64,000 bases of DNA from contig JACBWW010000098.1 of assembly GCA_020086605.1 (NCBI GenBank), positions 243,824 to 307,823 on the forward strand, in the 5' to 3' direction. Source of the stretch: Lanius collurio (taxonomy: Eukaryota > Chordata > Aves > Passeriformes > Laniidae). A model generated the notes under the pieces. The model did no database searches and was not told the origin of the DNA. It saw nothing but the letters and a program-made list of their open reading frames with translations. The first letter of the stretch is position 1; every line of letters begins with the position of its first letter. Positions 1 through 14,632 of the stretch are shown here, piece by piece. The translations under genes and the position numbers were made by a program.

Positions 1-3000
1 CAGACATATTTTATTCTCCAAGAAAATCAGTGATGGAGACAGGCGAGGTTTAGTCTGGCAACTTTATCCTCTAGGATTGGGAAAGGAAAGGGAAAGGGCA
101 GCAGGACACCTCCCTAAGCCAGGGCCAATAAAACCTGGAGCCAGGAAAGCTGCCAGCCACGGGATCTGCTGTAAGGAAGGTGCTCTGGCAGCATAAGCTG
201 CTTAGCTGGCATTAACCAGCATCCCCAGATAAAAAAGACAAGGCTCTGTGATCCTGCTTTACTGGGCACAACAGCAGGACTGCTATCTGCCCCAGGATCC
301 CATCACTCCTTGGGAATTGCTCTTGGGAATTCTGCAGGGCAGCAGCAAAGCTTGCCTTGTCTCGATTGCTGAGAGCTGACACACGCAGCTAAAATAACTC
401 TGGGTGAGGGTTCCCAAACAGGCAACTCCCAAGTAACAGGGAAAAAGAGCCTCACTGCTGCTTCTAAAGAGAGGGAGTGTTGGTGTCAGGAGGGGTTGGT
501 CCAAGAAAAATCAGAAGAAATTTCCCAGCTCTTCTTGCTTCTACCCAGCAATTAAAATTGCACTTAATGGCTCAGATGATCACCAGGGATTTTTGGAATA
601 CTTTGATTCTGCATTCAGGAGTGTCAAAGTGAAGCAGATAACCTCTTCTGCTGCCTGAAGCTATCTGGGAGGTATCATTCCCTATCAGCCCCCGTGTCCC
701 ATCAGTTGAACCCAGCTGCACCACATGACTCAGGCATTTTTACAACCCTCCACAGCAAACCCAGCTCCTCAGCAGCTGAGAAGTCATGGAGAAAGAGATA
801 AAACTCATTCAGCATCAGGAAAGTACACTCAGTATAATCCATCATCTGCAGGCTTGGATTAAATGGAAAGGCTGGAAGTGAAATTTCCATCAGGACTTTG
901 ATTAAAGTTCACCTTTCCACACCAAATTCACTCCAGAGTGCATACCTGTACTCAACACAGAGGGCCAAGAGCTGCCAGGGGTTTACAGTGCTGGAGATAA
1001 GATTAGGATTTAGACAAAGGGCAGGAGATAGCCCAGGTGCAAGTTCAGGAGGGAAAGCCTCCTGGCCAGGGAAAGGCCACTCTGCACCTTCAACAAAACC
1101 TCCCTCCAGCTTTGGAGCCATCAGGAGAGGACACAAAGAGGTGGCAGTGTCTGGTCTGACACAACATCACCCTCTCACGCTTCCATGACCACCCACCACA
1201 TTTTCCCTCTTGCCAAGGCTGCTCCTATTTCGTTGAAAGGAGTTGGGATGCATTTCAAGGCTCATGGAAAGAAAGATAAAGCCCATCACAGATATGGAGA
1301 GCTACGACACAAGACTCTGTTTAAATGCTCTTTTTCTTCCTGCAAGTCTCTGCTCTGGAACCTCCACCATAAATAAAAACATCCACTGGTGTATAAAGCT
1401 TTTCCTACAGGAAAATCTGCCCCTGTGGCACCACAGGCTGCACAAAAGGCTGCTTCTTCATGAGGTACCAAACTGCCTGGGAGTCAGTAAAAATCCTTTA
1501 AAAGCTCATCTCTTAAGTAGATCCAAGGGTTAACCTGGGCAGGACAGAAGATACAGATGGACATAAAGAGCTTATTACCATGGAAGGGAAAACTGGCCAC
1601 AAACCCACAAAGGAGTAGGCCATGCAATACAGACACCTCCCTTGCATGCACTGTTTCCTTTAAAAGCACTGGATATAGTTTTTGGCTGAACCACACTAAA
1701 AATATTCCCTAAATCAGATTTGCTGGGAGGGCAATTCATCCCCACAGTGCTGAAGGCCCAGTGGGAGGGCCTTTAACATTAACACTTGAACCCAGAGCTG
1801 GGCAAAGCAAAGACCAGACTGAATTTGGTGGCCCTCCCCCTGCTGCACAAAGGAAATATTCGTGAAGGAAGCACAACAAGTGGGGTGATAAAAGCAGCTA
1901 GTGATGAAACAGGCCAGTCTTGGGAAAGAGCTGCAATCCTTTGGAGGGCACAGATGGCAAAGCTCCCCGGAGCAGCACGGTGGGACTGTCCCGTGTCACA
2001 CCTCCCCGAGGAAGGAGCGATGGCACAGCCTGCCAGGACCTTTCTGGCTGCTACAGATGGCTGAAGAGCCAAGAGAGCTCTGGCTGTTGCACACACTAAG
2101 GAGATTAGAATCAAATTAAGGTCACTGCTTAATTACAATCATCAATTTATTATTTTAATTAGCTGTCAGGCTCATGTGAACAGACCAACTTTCTCCTGCA
2201 AGCAGAAATGATGCTCAGCCAGAAGTTGTCACACTTGAGGCGCCTCTGGAATTTCACCACCTCCCATGGCACTTCCAAGTGTCTGGCACGTCTGAAACTT
2301 GGGCACGTGATGTGTTTAAACACAAATCAAGGCACCCTCCAGCTCTGAGGTTGCATTTTTGGCAGCAGACACACAACAGAGGCATGGAAAGGGACTCCCT
2401 GCACGCTATTTTCTTGTTCAATGTACCCAGTCTGAGCAGAAGATAAAACCAGCTCTAACTACACTTAGGCACTGAGCACTGGGGAGCTCACTGTGGGAAG
2501 GACATCCCAGAGACTGAGGCTAAAGCAAACTTTCAGTTCCTGCAGTGTCACAGCTGTGAGAACTGAAGCCAGTAACAAACGCCCTGGATTGACTTTGGGG
2601 TAAAAAAGTGCGTTTGGGCCAAGCAGCTCATCCTGCTCTCCAGGACAAGTCACAGAGGAACCAAACCCCCCCCGTGGGACAGCCAGGATTCCAAAGGGGA
2701 GACAGAGAAGGGACAGGACGGATGCCAAGAGATCAGGGAAGCTGTGAAAGGAATTCCTTGCCCACAACACTGCCCCAAACTGGTCAGGGACACAGGAGTG
2801 CTCCAGCGGTGCAAACAATTAAGGGGTGTTGTAGAGGCCCTAATTAGACAAAGTTTGCTTACAGAGCACAGCTATGCCTGGCCAGACACAATTCCACACA
2901 ACAGCAAGGCAATTCCCAGTTAATTATGGAATAGCAGCTTTCCCCAGAATGCCACTGGCTACACCCTCACACAAAACTTCTGTCCTGATTTTGTGCCATT

Positions 3001-5689
3001 AAGGTATTAAAACCCCATACCTCATCTTCTTGTTGTTATCCAGACCTTGTCTGCTGTGCATCAGCTCCAGGCACTGGATTCATCTATGTCCTCACTCTTC
3101 TGCTGTTTTTAACAGCATAAGAACCTCAGGACAGGTCCCCTTTTCCCTCTCCAGCCTGCGCAGCTGTTCACACCCATTTCACAGCTTTAATAAATAAACA
3201 TGAGAGTTACTTGTTTCTGAGAAACTGTTAGAAAAGAAACAGCCCATTGCCAAAGTGTTTTTAAACACTAAGGACCCAACTACAAGCCACCAAAAGAACC
3301 AACTTTGCTACTCAGAGGTGTCCAAGGGACGCTGGATGTTTTCCCAGGAAAAAACGGTTCTCCTCAGTTAAAAAAATTCCACAAATATCTCATCAGCGAG
3401 GTTAAAAAAGCCCAGTAAGTACTAACACGATGCAATCAGAGTCCTGTCTGCAGAACCACAACCACAACCCAATCGCTTCCCGCTGTTGCACCCCAGATCC
3501 GTACCTGGATACGGCACCTGGGAGGTCCCACCCACTGCCCACAGACGGAGGAGGCAGTGCCCCAAAGGCGTTTTTTCTACCTTCCAGGGCATTTTCGCCA
3601 TCTCATAGATGTGAAAAAGGTGCCCAGAATCCACACTTAATTTTCTCTTGCTGCATGGTGAAAACCATCCTCCTGCTTCAGTCTGAGACCGAGTTTTGCC
3701 TCGGGCTCTTTGGAGCAGCTTCTTTGGTCCCAGGAAACTCGTGATTGTCTTCAGCAGGACCCCGAGTTCCTTCCCATGAACTGAAGCTGCACTGAAATGC
3801 CACCACATCCTTAAAACCTCCAGACATCTCCCTCCTCCACCGAACCACATCCAGACCGAACAAAAGCAGACCTCAAACTCAACCTTACACCCACAAAAAG
3901 GCATAGCTTCTCTTTACCTGCAGCAGAGACAAATAAAATGCTAAATACACAAACTTTCTAACGTTTGAGTTTTAAAAAACCGAAATTTAGGTTTTAATAT
4001 GAGTTGATGGGCACTTTAAGAAGTTTCTCGCTTCACTTCAAAGTAGCTCATCAAAGCACAAACATATTCTTTCTTTGTAGGCACTAATGAATTTTTAAGT
4101 AGTTGGTATTTTGACTGCCATCCAGAACGATGCTTTAATAACTGACCAACATTATTAGGGCAAGTCTACACAAGGATAAGCAGGAAAGTTATGCCGAGCT
4201 CAAACCTTCCATGTATTTAAAGCACATTAGCTAAATCTCATTAACTTCCAGTGTGAATGAGCTCGCTGAGAAGGGGACTTAAATCCAGCTGAATGAGATG
4301 TTTAACAAAGGATCTCCCAGCTTTCAAAAACTACAAGTTTGGTTAGTTAATTATTATTAACTAAGAGCTTAGTTAGGCTGTGATTCTAAACTAAAATAGC
4401 TGAAATATGAGTGTTTCCAGCATAAATCAACCTGAAGGGTGTTTGGTCAAGACACTGCTGGCCAAGCAGTTCCTGCTCATCTTTCACCCCATTACTCCCA
4501 TTTTCTTGTTCCAAAAGGCAGCAGTTTTGCCCAAATTTTGTGCAGTGCATTTGCCACCCTCCCTGGGGGACCCCACGAGTGGAGAGAGATGAGAAAAGGG
4601 CATGGGAGAAGCCGTAAGATTAAAATTCCAAAGAAGCACAAGCAGAAGGTGGGAGATGACAATTTTCCAGCTCGTTATCTGTACACAGAAACTGCTGGGA
4701 AGTGACACCTGCAGAGTTCTCCAGACTCAGGGTAAATAAAAATTAAATTGTGTCTCACTCATCCCTACAAAGCTACTTCACAGTGAGCCTCGGAGCTCAG
4801 CACCCCTCACACAGCACATGGCACACACTCATCTGATTTGCAATGGTGGGGAGCCCTCACAGTCTCCCTGGGGAGAATTAATAACGGGGCATTCCGACAG
4901 CTCCCCGTTATTATGGATATTAATACACAGTTCGTTAAGCTCCTTCACGGCCCTCAAAGCAACCTGAGCACACACTGGGTCCTTTCTCAGCCTGCTTTGT
5001 ACTTGGACTTGGCACTTTAATGAAAGCTGCCTTCTTTCCAAGACTTTAATCACATTAAAACAAAGGTGGAGTTAAGAGACTCATCTAGGAAAAATTCCAT
5101 TTATTAAGTAAATCGAGGTAATGTGCCAATTTTTCAGCTCTGGATATGAAGCTCCTTCCCCAGGCTGAGCATCCCTGTGGCTACTTTGGAACCGGACCCC
5201 CTCCTCCTTTGGAAAGGGAACAGCTAAAGCCCAGTAATCATCACAAACCCAGCAACCGATCCCACACTTGAAAAGTTTTACACGGAGTTATCTGTTTGGC
5301 TTGTCTTGAAATAAACACTTCACTTCCATTTAGCTTAACTTAGTAGGATTTGGAATTAGTAAACTTTCAAGAACTAACCAAGATGCTGTACTTCTGTGAT
5401 CAAGCCTTCTTAAAATCTCCTTTACTACATAAATTTCATACAATTTTTTCCCATTTCAAAAATTAAAAGCAAAGTTTACAGAAAAACAGAAAAGAGTAAA
5501 TACTTTTAAAATAGTAAATCTATCTTTTTATAGTGATAACAATTTTAAAATGAAAAATTAAGTCCTCACATCTTTAAGATATGGAAAAATAGTTATTAAC
5601 ACCAGCAAATACAAGTTTTTAAGTTTCTTATTTCATAACGCTGACACCAAAGCAGTTGAATTTTTGCAATCACCCCCATTGGGACGTGA

Positions 5690-6010
5690 ATCCCAAGGCA
5701 AACCTGCACCCACCTCTCGGAGGCAGCTCCTGCAGTGCCCCTGGCAGCCGGAGGCTGGAGGAAGGATGCCGGCATTCCCCGGGAGCGCTTTTATACCCTG
5801 CTGCTCCCATTGTGTAACTGCTCCGTGCCCAATCCCAGCCCGTGCTTGCACAAGGGCTGGGCAGGAGGCAGCCCTGGACACCCCCGTTACTCCCCAGTCA
5901 CTCCCCAGTCACTCCCCACCTCCGCCGGGCTTACGCAAAGCGAACCAGAGCAGCCCGGCGCCGGCAGCTTCCAGCTCGGACACGAACTGCAGCTCCACGG
6001 GGAGAACACC
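5690..6010. promoter_or_regulatory. Small CpG-rich cluster
   Basis: About fifteen CpG dinucleotides fall within roughly 320 bases, while the flanks on both sides are AT-rich and CpG-poor. A TTTTATA string occurs near 5,790 on the plus strand. No convincing coding exon accompanies it. It could be an alternative promoter or enhancer inside the presumed SLC23A2 first intron, or simply a GC-rich patch. Confidence 0.25.
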
Positions 6011-6357
6011 CCGCCAGAGCCCTCCAAACACAACTGGCACAAATATTTACATGCAAGGCTGCAACAGCTGGAATCAGGATGGGGCTTTTCTCCGAGTGTT
6101 TTTCCATGAGCCTCCCCTTGTGCAACTTGAACGGAAATGTTTGTATTAGCAATAGGACAAATTTTCGAGAGGTCCCAGATCTCAAAGTTCTTCCCTAAGA
6201 CAAAGGTCAGTGACCACAACCCCACTGGGAACTGAAACACACCAGGACTCCTCACTTCCCCAATGGAAAACACTGAGTAACAATGACATTGGGCACAGGG
6301 CAAAGTGAGATGGAAAGGGACGCAGGAGAAGAAGTGAAAGGCTCAAAACAACAACAA

Positions 6358-6562
6358 AACCAACAAGAAATAAATAAAGGGTTGCCAAGCCCTGGAACAG
6401 GCTGCCCAGGGAAGTGGGTGAGTCCCCATCCCTGGAGGCATTTAAAAGACATGCAGATGTAGCATTCAGGGTATGGTTTAGTGGTAGATGTGGCAGTGCT
6501 GGCTTAATGGCTGGATTTGATCTTAAAGGTCTTCTCCAACCTAAAGAATTCCGTGATTCCAG
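6358..6562 (+). repeat. CR1 LINE 3' end fragment
   Basis: The stretch carries the typical CR1 3' end wording: a 'ggctgcccagggaagtggg' segment, then 'catccctggaggcattta', then a 'cttctccaacctaaagaattc' tail ending in a 'gtgattcc' terminal repeat. It is 5'-truncated, as most CR1 copies are. Confidence 0.85.
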
Positions 6563-8452
6563 AATTGCTTCCCATGGAGCTCCCTGCCCCACTCCCTTTC
6601 TGTGGGAGCACAGCCCTGCCTAAGGCTGCCCTTACCCTCTTCAACATCCCTTTGCAATCTGTCACATCACAGCCCCTGCCTCAAGCTGCCACTGAGCTAC
6701 ACCACCCCTACCCCCCATTTCCCTTTCCAAACCATGAACGAGACACCATCACCCTGCCACTGAAGCCATAACCAGAACAGGCCACCACAAAGCAGCACCC
6801 CACGAGCAGCTTCTGCCCGGATTTACGGGCAGCAACTCCACCCCTTGGAGAGCGGGCCAAGAGCGTGGAGCTCGAGGGCACAAAGATGAGCTCACTGTAC
6901 CTGAAATGCCCTTTCTGCACCTCGGAGGAGCTCACTTTGATTATTATGAGGATTTTCTGCCTTCTCAGACACTCTGTGTTCAGCCTAAGGATGAACCAAC
7001 ACTTCCCAGTGCTCAGCCAAATTCTGTTTGCTCTTGGACACACACTGGTAAACCACTGACAGTGTTCCGAGTTGGAGTATTTATTCTGAGGATATTCTCT
7101 ACAGTTTTGCAGCACTCAGGCAGGATAAAATTCTTCTCTGAAGTCCCCTATTCCCCCTGACAACACTGCACAAGAGTGGCACACAATGGTTATGTCCCAT
7201 CACCAAAATGACAATAATGTCACCCAGGGGCTGGTAACCAAATCCCTCCTTTGAGCCTTCAGTAAGAACAAGAAAAACACCCAAAAGGCAAGAGAGATGC
7301 AGGGAGAGGCACAGCTTCCCTGCAAGCACATCCTGTTTCAGGTGGAGGGTGAGGTGGAGGAGGCCTCGCTTCTGACAGCTCAATGAGCCTCCTCACTACA
7401 TTTTTGTAGCAACCTCCTAATTTAAGTACTCTTCCTCCCAAAGCCACAGCAAATCTGTAATCTTTTACATCAGCTTATTTAATCAGCAGCCTCCCATGAA
7501 CATCCTCCAGAACACACAACATAATACAGCAAACACAGAAAATAGCATCACACACGAGTACAATAAATAGATCCACTTCCACCCACAACTGGGAACAGCA
7601 GAAAGACTCAGCTATCAAGTTTGATCCTCGAGTGACGTTTATAAATTCATTGAATTATGAATTCCTTGAAAAAGCACTTACCAGAAGATCTGCTGTAATA
7701 TGAAAACAGCTACTGCTCTGCCCTAATGCTGACTCAAATCAACAGCAAGAATTACTGTAATTGCCCTGAAAGCTCCCAGTTAATTCAGGGAGTGATGCCC
7801 AGTCCTGGCTCCTACTGACAGCGTCCCTCTTGTACCTGACTGAACTCACCATCCCTCTCTCCTAGAGAGAGGACACCTCGGGGCAATCCATGGCAGGTGA
7901 ATTCTACATTTCCAGTTGGAGAATGCAATGCTTTGTGGCCAACTTCTGTTCTTAAATCCCTAATTCAGCCACAGCCCATATTACTGTGGTGTTTATTACA
8001 ACTTTTTCTGCAACTGTGTACTCTTAAATACTTGTAAGAAAAACCCAGGGTCTGAGATTCCACAGCAGATACAGAGTTCTATGTGAAAAAATAACTACAA
8101 GATGGAAATGCCTTTAAAAAAACCTGTAGCTGATTTCTAGGCAAGAAATAAGGAATCATTTTCAAGAAAGAACAACAAAAGAATAGTGAAGCCAAAGCCC
8201 TACACTCCACAGGCACAGATCAAAGCACTTCCAAAATTAATGGAGAAGGAATGTGCTTTTTGGGGGCTGTTACAGTATTCACTGCCAAGTCAGACTCCTA
8301 CGTCTTTCCTGGAGCTCCAGGTAATCCCACAATTAAAGGCAAAAGCTCAAATCCTTTCTCTTCTAAGAAAAGACAGAGGTAACAGCCACTGGGCATCAGA
8401 GCAGGGTGAGAGGTGCTTACCCTTAAGGCATCATTACCTTCCCGTATTCCGG

Positions 8453-8592
8453 GAATCCCCACCCCTGGCAGTGCCCAAGGCCAGGCTGGACAGGGCTTGG
8501 AGCAGCCTGGGACAGTGGGAGATGTCCCTGCCCATGGCAGGGGGTGGCACTGGGTGGGCTGTGAGGTCCCTCCCAACCCAAACCATTCCATG
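8453..8592 (+). repeat. CR1 LINE 3' end fragment
   Basis: The fragment reads through the CR1 3' end: 'gcccaaggccaggctggaca', 'cttggagcagcctgggaca', and a tail 'ccctcccaacccaaaccatt'. It is of the same subfamily as the copies near 14.5, 58.6 and 59.9 kb. Confidence 0.85.
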
Positions 8593-11500
8593 CCCAGGGA
8601 AACTCCATCAAACTCATCACTTGGAAAACAACAGCTCGGGAATGCTCAGGGAACTCAGCTCAGGCACAACACCCAACCCACCTAATAAACCAGGATAGCC
8701 AACCCACACCCAGCCAGCTACAAACTGAATTTTGCAGTCAGACTTCGTTCACAGCCCAGTAATTCGCAGCCCAACTGCTCCAGCAGCCACAACTCCTCCT
8801 CCCACCAATCCCAACCTCCTGCATCCGAAAGCAAAAAAGCCCTTTTAATCTTCAAAGCATGGCCACAAGTCAATCTCAACTTAACACACTTTTTAATTTT
8901 CTTTTTAATTATCCAGTTGGGAGAGTTATGCCCTTCTTGCTCAGTGACCTTTCGCTCCTTCGAGATTACTTCAAAATCTTTCCTGGGAATAATCAGCGAA
9001 TTTGTACCACTTACAGAGGAAATGTTCCAAGGCTGCTGAGGGGGAGAGCCAGCAGGACTCCCCGTGGGCAGGAATCTTTGCTGTGCTCCCAGGACCCTCA
9101 GTGCTGCAGGAGAGGCGTCCTCCGACCCCTTCCCAGGGTGGGCTGGCACCACACCGGCGTTTGGAGCCCCCAGGTCCTGACCTGGAGCCAGACCCAAACC
9201 AGCAGGAGAAGGTTCCTGCTGGAGCTGGCAAAAGGCAGGGCACAAGCAGATCATTCTCTGTGTCACAGAGCAGGAACAGCTGCTATTATTCATTAGGTTA
9301 GCAATAAGAGATGCTAATATTCCTACCAATTACTGGGGCCCAACTGTTTGCCCCGGGAGCTTTGGTCACCCAGCACACCTTGGCTCCCCACAGCCACTGG
9401 GGAAAAACTAAATCATTATTGCCATTAATGATTTTTAAGCCAAAGCAGCACTCCTTACTCCCTGCCCACACACCAAACAACTGTAAGCAGCCCTGGGTTT
9501 GATTCCCACACGTTAAGCCAACCAATTACTAATTTATTAATTTCACAACGAGCCTGGAAGTGTTTCTGGAGCAGGCCTGTGTTCAGCCACACTTGCTGGG
9601 TGACTCCCCTGCTCCTGTTTCAGGCGGGCTCAGGGGAAAGCAGCTCCTGCTCAGCCACCAGCACCGAGCCCCTCATAAATGTGTGTTTGTCCATCCATGC
9701 TCTGAATCCCCAGGGATGGTCAGGGGAGCAGGAGGGGACCAGGACCCGCTGGAGGCCAGCAGCCAGCTCACCCCTATGTCACACACCGTGCAGAGATGGG
9801 GGACCTCAGGGGGGATGTCGTTTACTGCAATGGCTTTGAAGATTTTCCTCCCTGTGTAAGCGGGTAATTAAGAATGCATTAAACAGATATTAATGCATTA
9901 AATATCCCTGCAAGCAACAGAACTGTTAAAGAAGGTGAAGTGGCTTCTCCAGCTGAAGGGACAGAAATGGAACAGCCAGTTTAACACCCAGCTGGCTGCT
10001 CAGGAAAAGCACCAAGGATTATAATGTTTTCAGAGTTCACATTACTTACAATAATATTTATACCAACTACAGGTTATTGAAGGAAAACTTTTTGGTTTTG
10101 GCAAGACTTTGAAACAAAGTATTTTGGCAAAATTTAGTAAAATACTTTTTTGTGATTTCTGCCAGCAAATCAATTCTTTTTTAACCAACATACTGTGGGT
10201 TTAATATTGTACCTTACTGACTGCATCATCTTCAGGGCTCTTTGTCAGATGTGTTTTAGCTCTGCTTTTAACAAAATAATCTCAATTATTCTTACTTAAT
10301 TGGCATCAGATAAATGCAAGACTTCTTAGCTGCTGCTATTTGAAGGAACAGCACACATTCTGCCCTTTGAATAATTAGGAGAAAAAGACCAATGCAGATG
10401 GAGTGTACCTAAGTGAGCTCCAAAACTGGGCTAATACTGATCACAAAATCTTTACCAAGCCCCAACAGCCACAGAGGGGAGCTCAGACAGTGCTGTGGGT
10501 TCAGGCTCATTTATACTGAGAAATTTAATAGAAGGTTTAATTGACAGCTTTGCTTGGTTCTATTGTGCCTGATTAGGCATCTCCATGAAAAGCATTAGAT
10601 GTGTTTGATCCCCTCCAAAGCAGAGCAGCTCATTAGCAGGGGATGTTTACAGGGACCAGCAGCTCTTCCCCTGCTGCAGGAGGGGCTTTTCAGATCATGT
10701 TTTTATGAGGATCATGACTCCAAAAGAGCTCAGCCTTCCATCCTTTGCCTTTCCTGGTATTTGCCAACAAGACAGATGGACAAGGAAAACATCTGACAGG
10801 ACTACAACAAACCCCCAACACTGTGGGCTATTAAAAAAACCCCAAATCCTCTCCCTCGTCCATCCTTTTTTTTGTTTTTTTTGAGCTTTAAGAGCATCTA
10901 TTAGTGAGCTGAAATAGTTAAATAACAAGTGTCCAACAGGCTGAATAAAACAGACCAGAGCCCTGTGAAATTATATTGGTAATTATGATTCTGCTCAGCA
11001 CAACCTCCCAAAATTCCACACACAAAATTAAATGGCACCCATGCAAATACATCCAATATCAGCAAATTACTGCTAACTGTTATTGTTCCCATAGATGAAA
11101 GGACACAGAACAGTATGAGAATACAGCAATTATTTCTTGCACTCTGAGCCTACGGAACAGGGACCTGCAGCTCCAGTTTCTTTCTTGTCAGCCTGAACCC
11201 AAATTACTCCTTAGGTTTGGTCTTTATACAACAAAAGGCTCATCAGGAAACCATAATCTATCAGCTTTTATCAAAAACCCCAATCTGCTAAAATAGGATC
11301 AAGCAAATGCTTCTTGCATCAGGAAGGTTTAGTTAACTTACAGAAACAATTCATTCTGTACAAAAAATGAAAAGGGGAGGGGGAAAAAAAAGCTGCTGTA
11401 ACCTGTGAAGAGCTGGTGCTTTAGAGCCTGCCAAAACAAGGATGTGTTTCCTCTGCTTGGGTATGGTGAGTACAGGATTCTCCACACAAAGGACAAGCAA

Positions 11501-14424
11501 TAAACACAGCAAAATTAGTTTTTTCCTGGATTCAAAGACTGTGAAAATTCAAACCTTCCCACAGCACAGTCCACTAAGTGCTATTAGCTCTGAGACAGCT
11601 ACATTTCAATTAGCACACAAAATCAAAGGTTGCTAGCTTTGCAGTGCAGCATTTTATTTCCCTTGCAAGCTCCTAAATAAAAAGTGAAAGTCACGACATG
11701 GAGTCACGTGCCTGTTTTATGAGATCCTCTCCGTGACCTTGAATCTGCTCAGAACATTTACACACAATTCCCTCTAAAAGCACAGCACAGCAGCACCACT
11801 GAGCTTCAGGCTGAAATGCAAGACAATCCACCTAAGTGGTAAAAGGAAGGAGGTCGGAAAAATAGGAAACCCTTCAGATGGTGGCTTCTGGGCTAGAGAA
11901 GGGGCTCAGCAAAGCTGGGCTTGGTGGTCAAAGATTTCAAGCGTTTCCTTCCCATTGCAGCAGTTCAGCAGGACTTCCAGAGGGCTGGGGGACTGGGATG
12001 AATTCACTGCAGGCACATTAACCACCTCAGCACATAAACACAGCCAAGTGCATTGGTGTTTAAGGCGCCTTCCCATTAAAGCTGCGCTTTGTTCTGTTAA
12101 CTTTTACAATCTCACAAGTGTGTAACAGCCAGCAAACCACTAAAATCGACATTATTGCCCTGGGCTGCCATTTCACGGCCATGCAAAACAGGAATAAAGC
12201 CAATTAAAATGTGTCGCTCCACTGAGAGCCCAAACCACTCAAAGCTCACACCCGAGGTTAATGCCCAGAAATGTAAGTGCATAAGCCCCTCTGAAACTGC
12301 TTTTCACTTACTTGTCCACCACCACGCATTCCCAAAATGCTTCAGCCAACTGCTGGAATGGCATGAGCCCTCCAACAGTTTGATTTAAAAAGCAATTCAG
12401 ACAACAAACTGGGGGACATGGAGCCATCCAAAATCAAATTCAAAATCAGTTTGGGGAGTCACAACATTTCCAAACAGTCAAAACCAAATAATGGTGAGTC
12501 AATCCCTCCTTCACCGTTGTGCTCATTTGAGGCCCATTCAAGCAGTTTTACTCTAAAGTGAGCATAAAGTGGGTGAGAAATTCAAACAGTCCCTTTTATC
12601 AGAAAGGGCACACGCTGGTTTAACTCCAACACACATGAACCAGGTCAGTTGTTGTTTTCAGAGCACACAGAGCTGGAAAGTTCAGATACTCCCAGGTGCT
12701 GTGGGGGATGCAGCTCCTCCACCACAACGACTGGACTCCCTTGCTCCTAAAAATACAACTATCAGACAAAGCTTGTTTTCTCAGGCATTTTGCTGACGCA
12801 AGTCCAAGATCAAAACATTCCTGGTTCACAGGACAGAGATGTATCAGTCTCCAAAATATGCAGCTAAAATCCAGCCATGCCATGTCCCTCAAGTGCCTGG
12901 GACACTCTTACCAACACACATCAATTTATTACTGCTTAGTAACGTAGGCTTTGGGGGAAGAATAAAATATTCTGGTTCCCTAAATGTGTTGAGAAGGAAC
13001 TCTGGACCGAAACTGGATAAAGTTTATTCACTCTTGAAGCTGCTATTTAAAAGTAATATTAAAAAAAGTAAGGGCAGACACTTGGATGTTAAGTGCACTC
13101 CCAGCCCCCATCCCCTCCTTCCTCAGCACTTGCATCTTCTGGCCTGAGAACTGAGACACAGGGAGATTCAGATCATTGAATTTCTAATTATAAACTCATT
13201 AAAATACTAGTTTTACAGTTACCTCAAGCTCAGCCATTCCTAAGAAATAATCAAATGGAGCTGTGGGATGGGAACAGAGAGCGTTTTAATCCCACAACAC
13301 AGGAGGGAGACACCCAAAGAGCGCTTTGGGACTCCTGGGCACAGCCTGGCTGGGACCCCGCGGCCAATTCATCCTTCCCAAAACCATCCCGGAGCTCTCA
13401 AAGCCCAACAGCCCAGCCGGCCCGGCAGAGCCAAGGGCAGAGTCACACTCCCAGGACAGGGTGACTCCTTGCTGACGGGCTGGGACCACAAGCTGGGCTC
13501 CTCAGCCCTCTGGAGAGCTGCCCTGGAGGCCGGGGAGGTGTTCGGGCACTGCCAGGCACGTGGCGATCCCACAGAACCGGCCGAGGCTGATGCCGAGGGC
13601 ACGGAATAAAATCACAACAGGAGACTTCTGGACTACAAGTCCAGTTCTCCCTCCTCCTCCCTTTCCCCACCAAGTGCCAGCGATGTCTCAACACCCCAAC
13701 TGCCTTTCCAAGGAAGTAGCTCTGCTCCTTTCATGGCCAAATTACCATGGCAAGAAATCCCCATTTAGATTCATCTCCAACAGAAAAAAAACATTCAGAC
13801 AGCAAATATTTCCTTCCCATAACCTGAAAACAGCCAAATATCATCAGATTTCTTTCCTGCCATCAAAGAAACCCTGTCCTGAGACAGCTCATAACAACTA
13901 AAAACATTTGCCCATAAAGCAAATGTGCTCCCAAGTACTGACAGAAATATTTAGTGCACCCCACGAAGCTGGCAGTGTCTGAAACACACTTCACCCCTGG
14001 GAAGGCTGGAGAACACAGCAAGAACTTTCATTTGCAATGATTTATTTTATTCCTGCCTTCACTACATCAGGATGCACATCTCTTACTCATCCTCGCTGTC
14101 AATATTGTCTTCCTGCAGCTTTTAAGTAAAATAACCCCCACAGTAACTGTTGTCAGGCCATGTCATGACCACTGAGGCTTCATAAATATCACTTGATATA
14201 AATAGATTTTCCAGCAACATATAAACCATCAGCTCCAATGGAAGTAGAAGGGTTGAGTGCAGCCATCTGCATTTTCTCCTGTAAGGATAAACACAAAAAG
14301 AAGTGCTTGGAAGTAAAATAAATCTATTGAAGAAATGGCCCTGCAGAAATTTCTGGGGCCTGAGATTTCTTACGTGGATCACACAAAGACATTGAAAGGA
14401 GCAGCTACAGCAGGACAAGATCTT

Positions 14425-14632
14425 CTCAGGAAGAAATCCTTCCCTGGGAGGGCACTGAGCCCCTGGCACAGGGTGCCCAGAGCAGCTGTGTCTGCCCTTG
14501 GACCCCTGGAAGAGTCCAAGGCCAGCCTGGACGGGGCTTGGAACAACCTGCAATAGTGGGAAGTGTCCCTGCCCTTAGCAGGGGGTGGCACTGGCACTTC
14601 GAGGTCCCTTCCAACCCAAACCATTCCAGGAT
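14425..14632 (+). repeat. CR1 LINE 3' end fragment
   Basis: It begins near 'gaagaaatccttccctggga' and runs through 'cacagggtgcccagagcag' to the tail 'ccttccaacccaaaccattc'. It is longer at its 5' side than the 8.5 kb copy. Confidence 0.85.

Noticed and set aside
10..15. AATAAA on the minus strand at the left edge as a gene 3' end
   Set aside because: No minus-strand coding exon precedes it for more than 17 kb, so a chance hexamer in AT-rich DNA is likelier.
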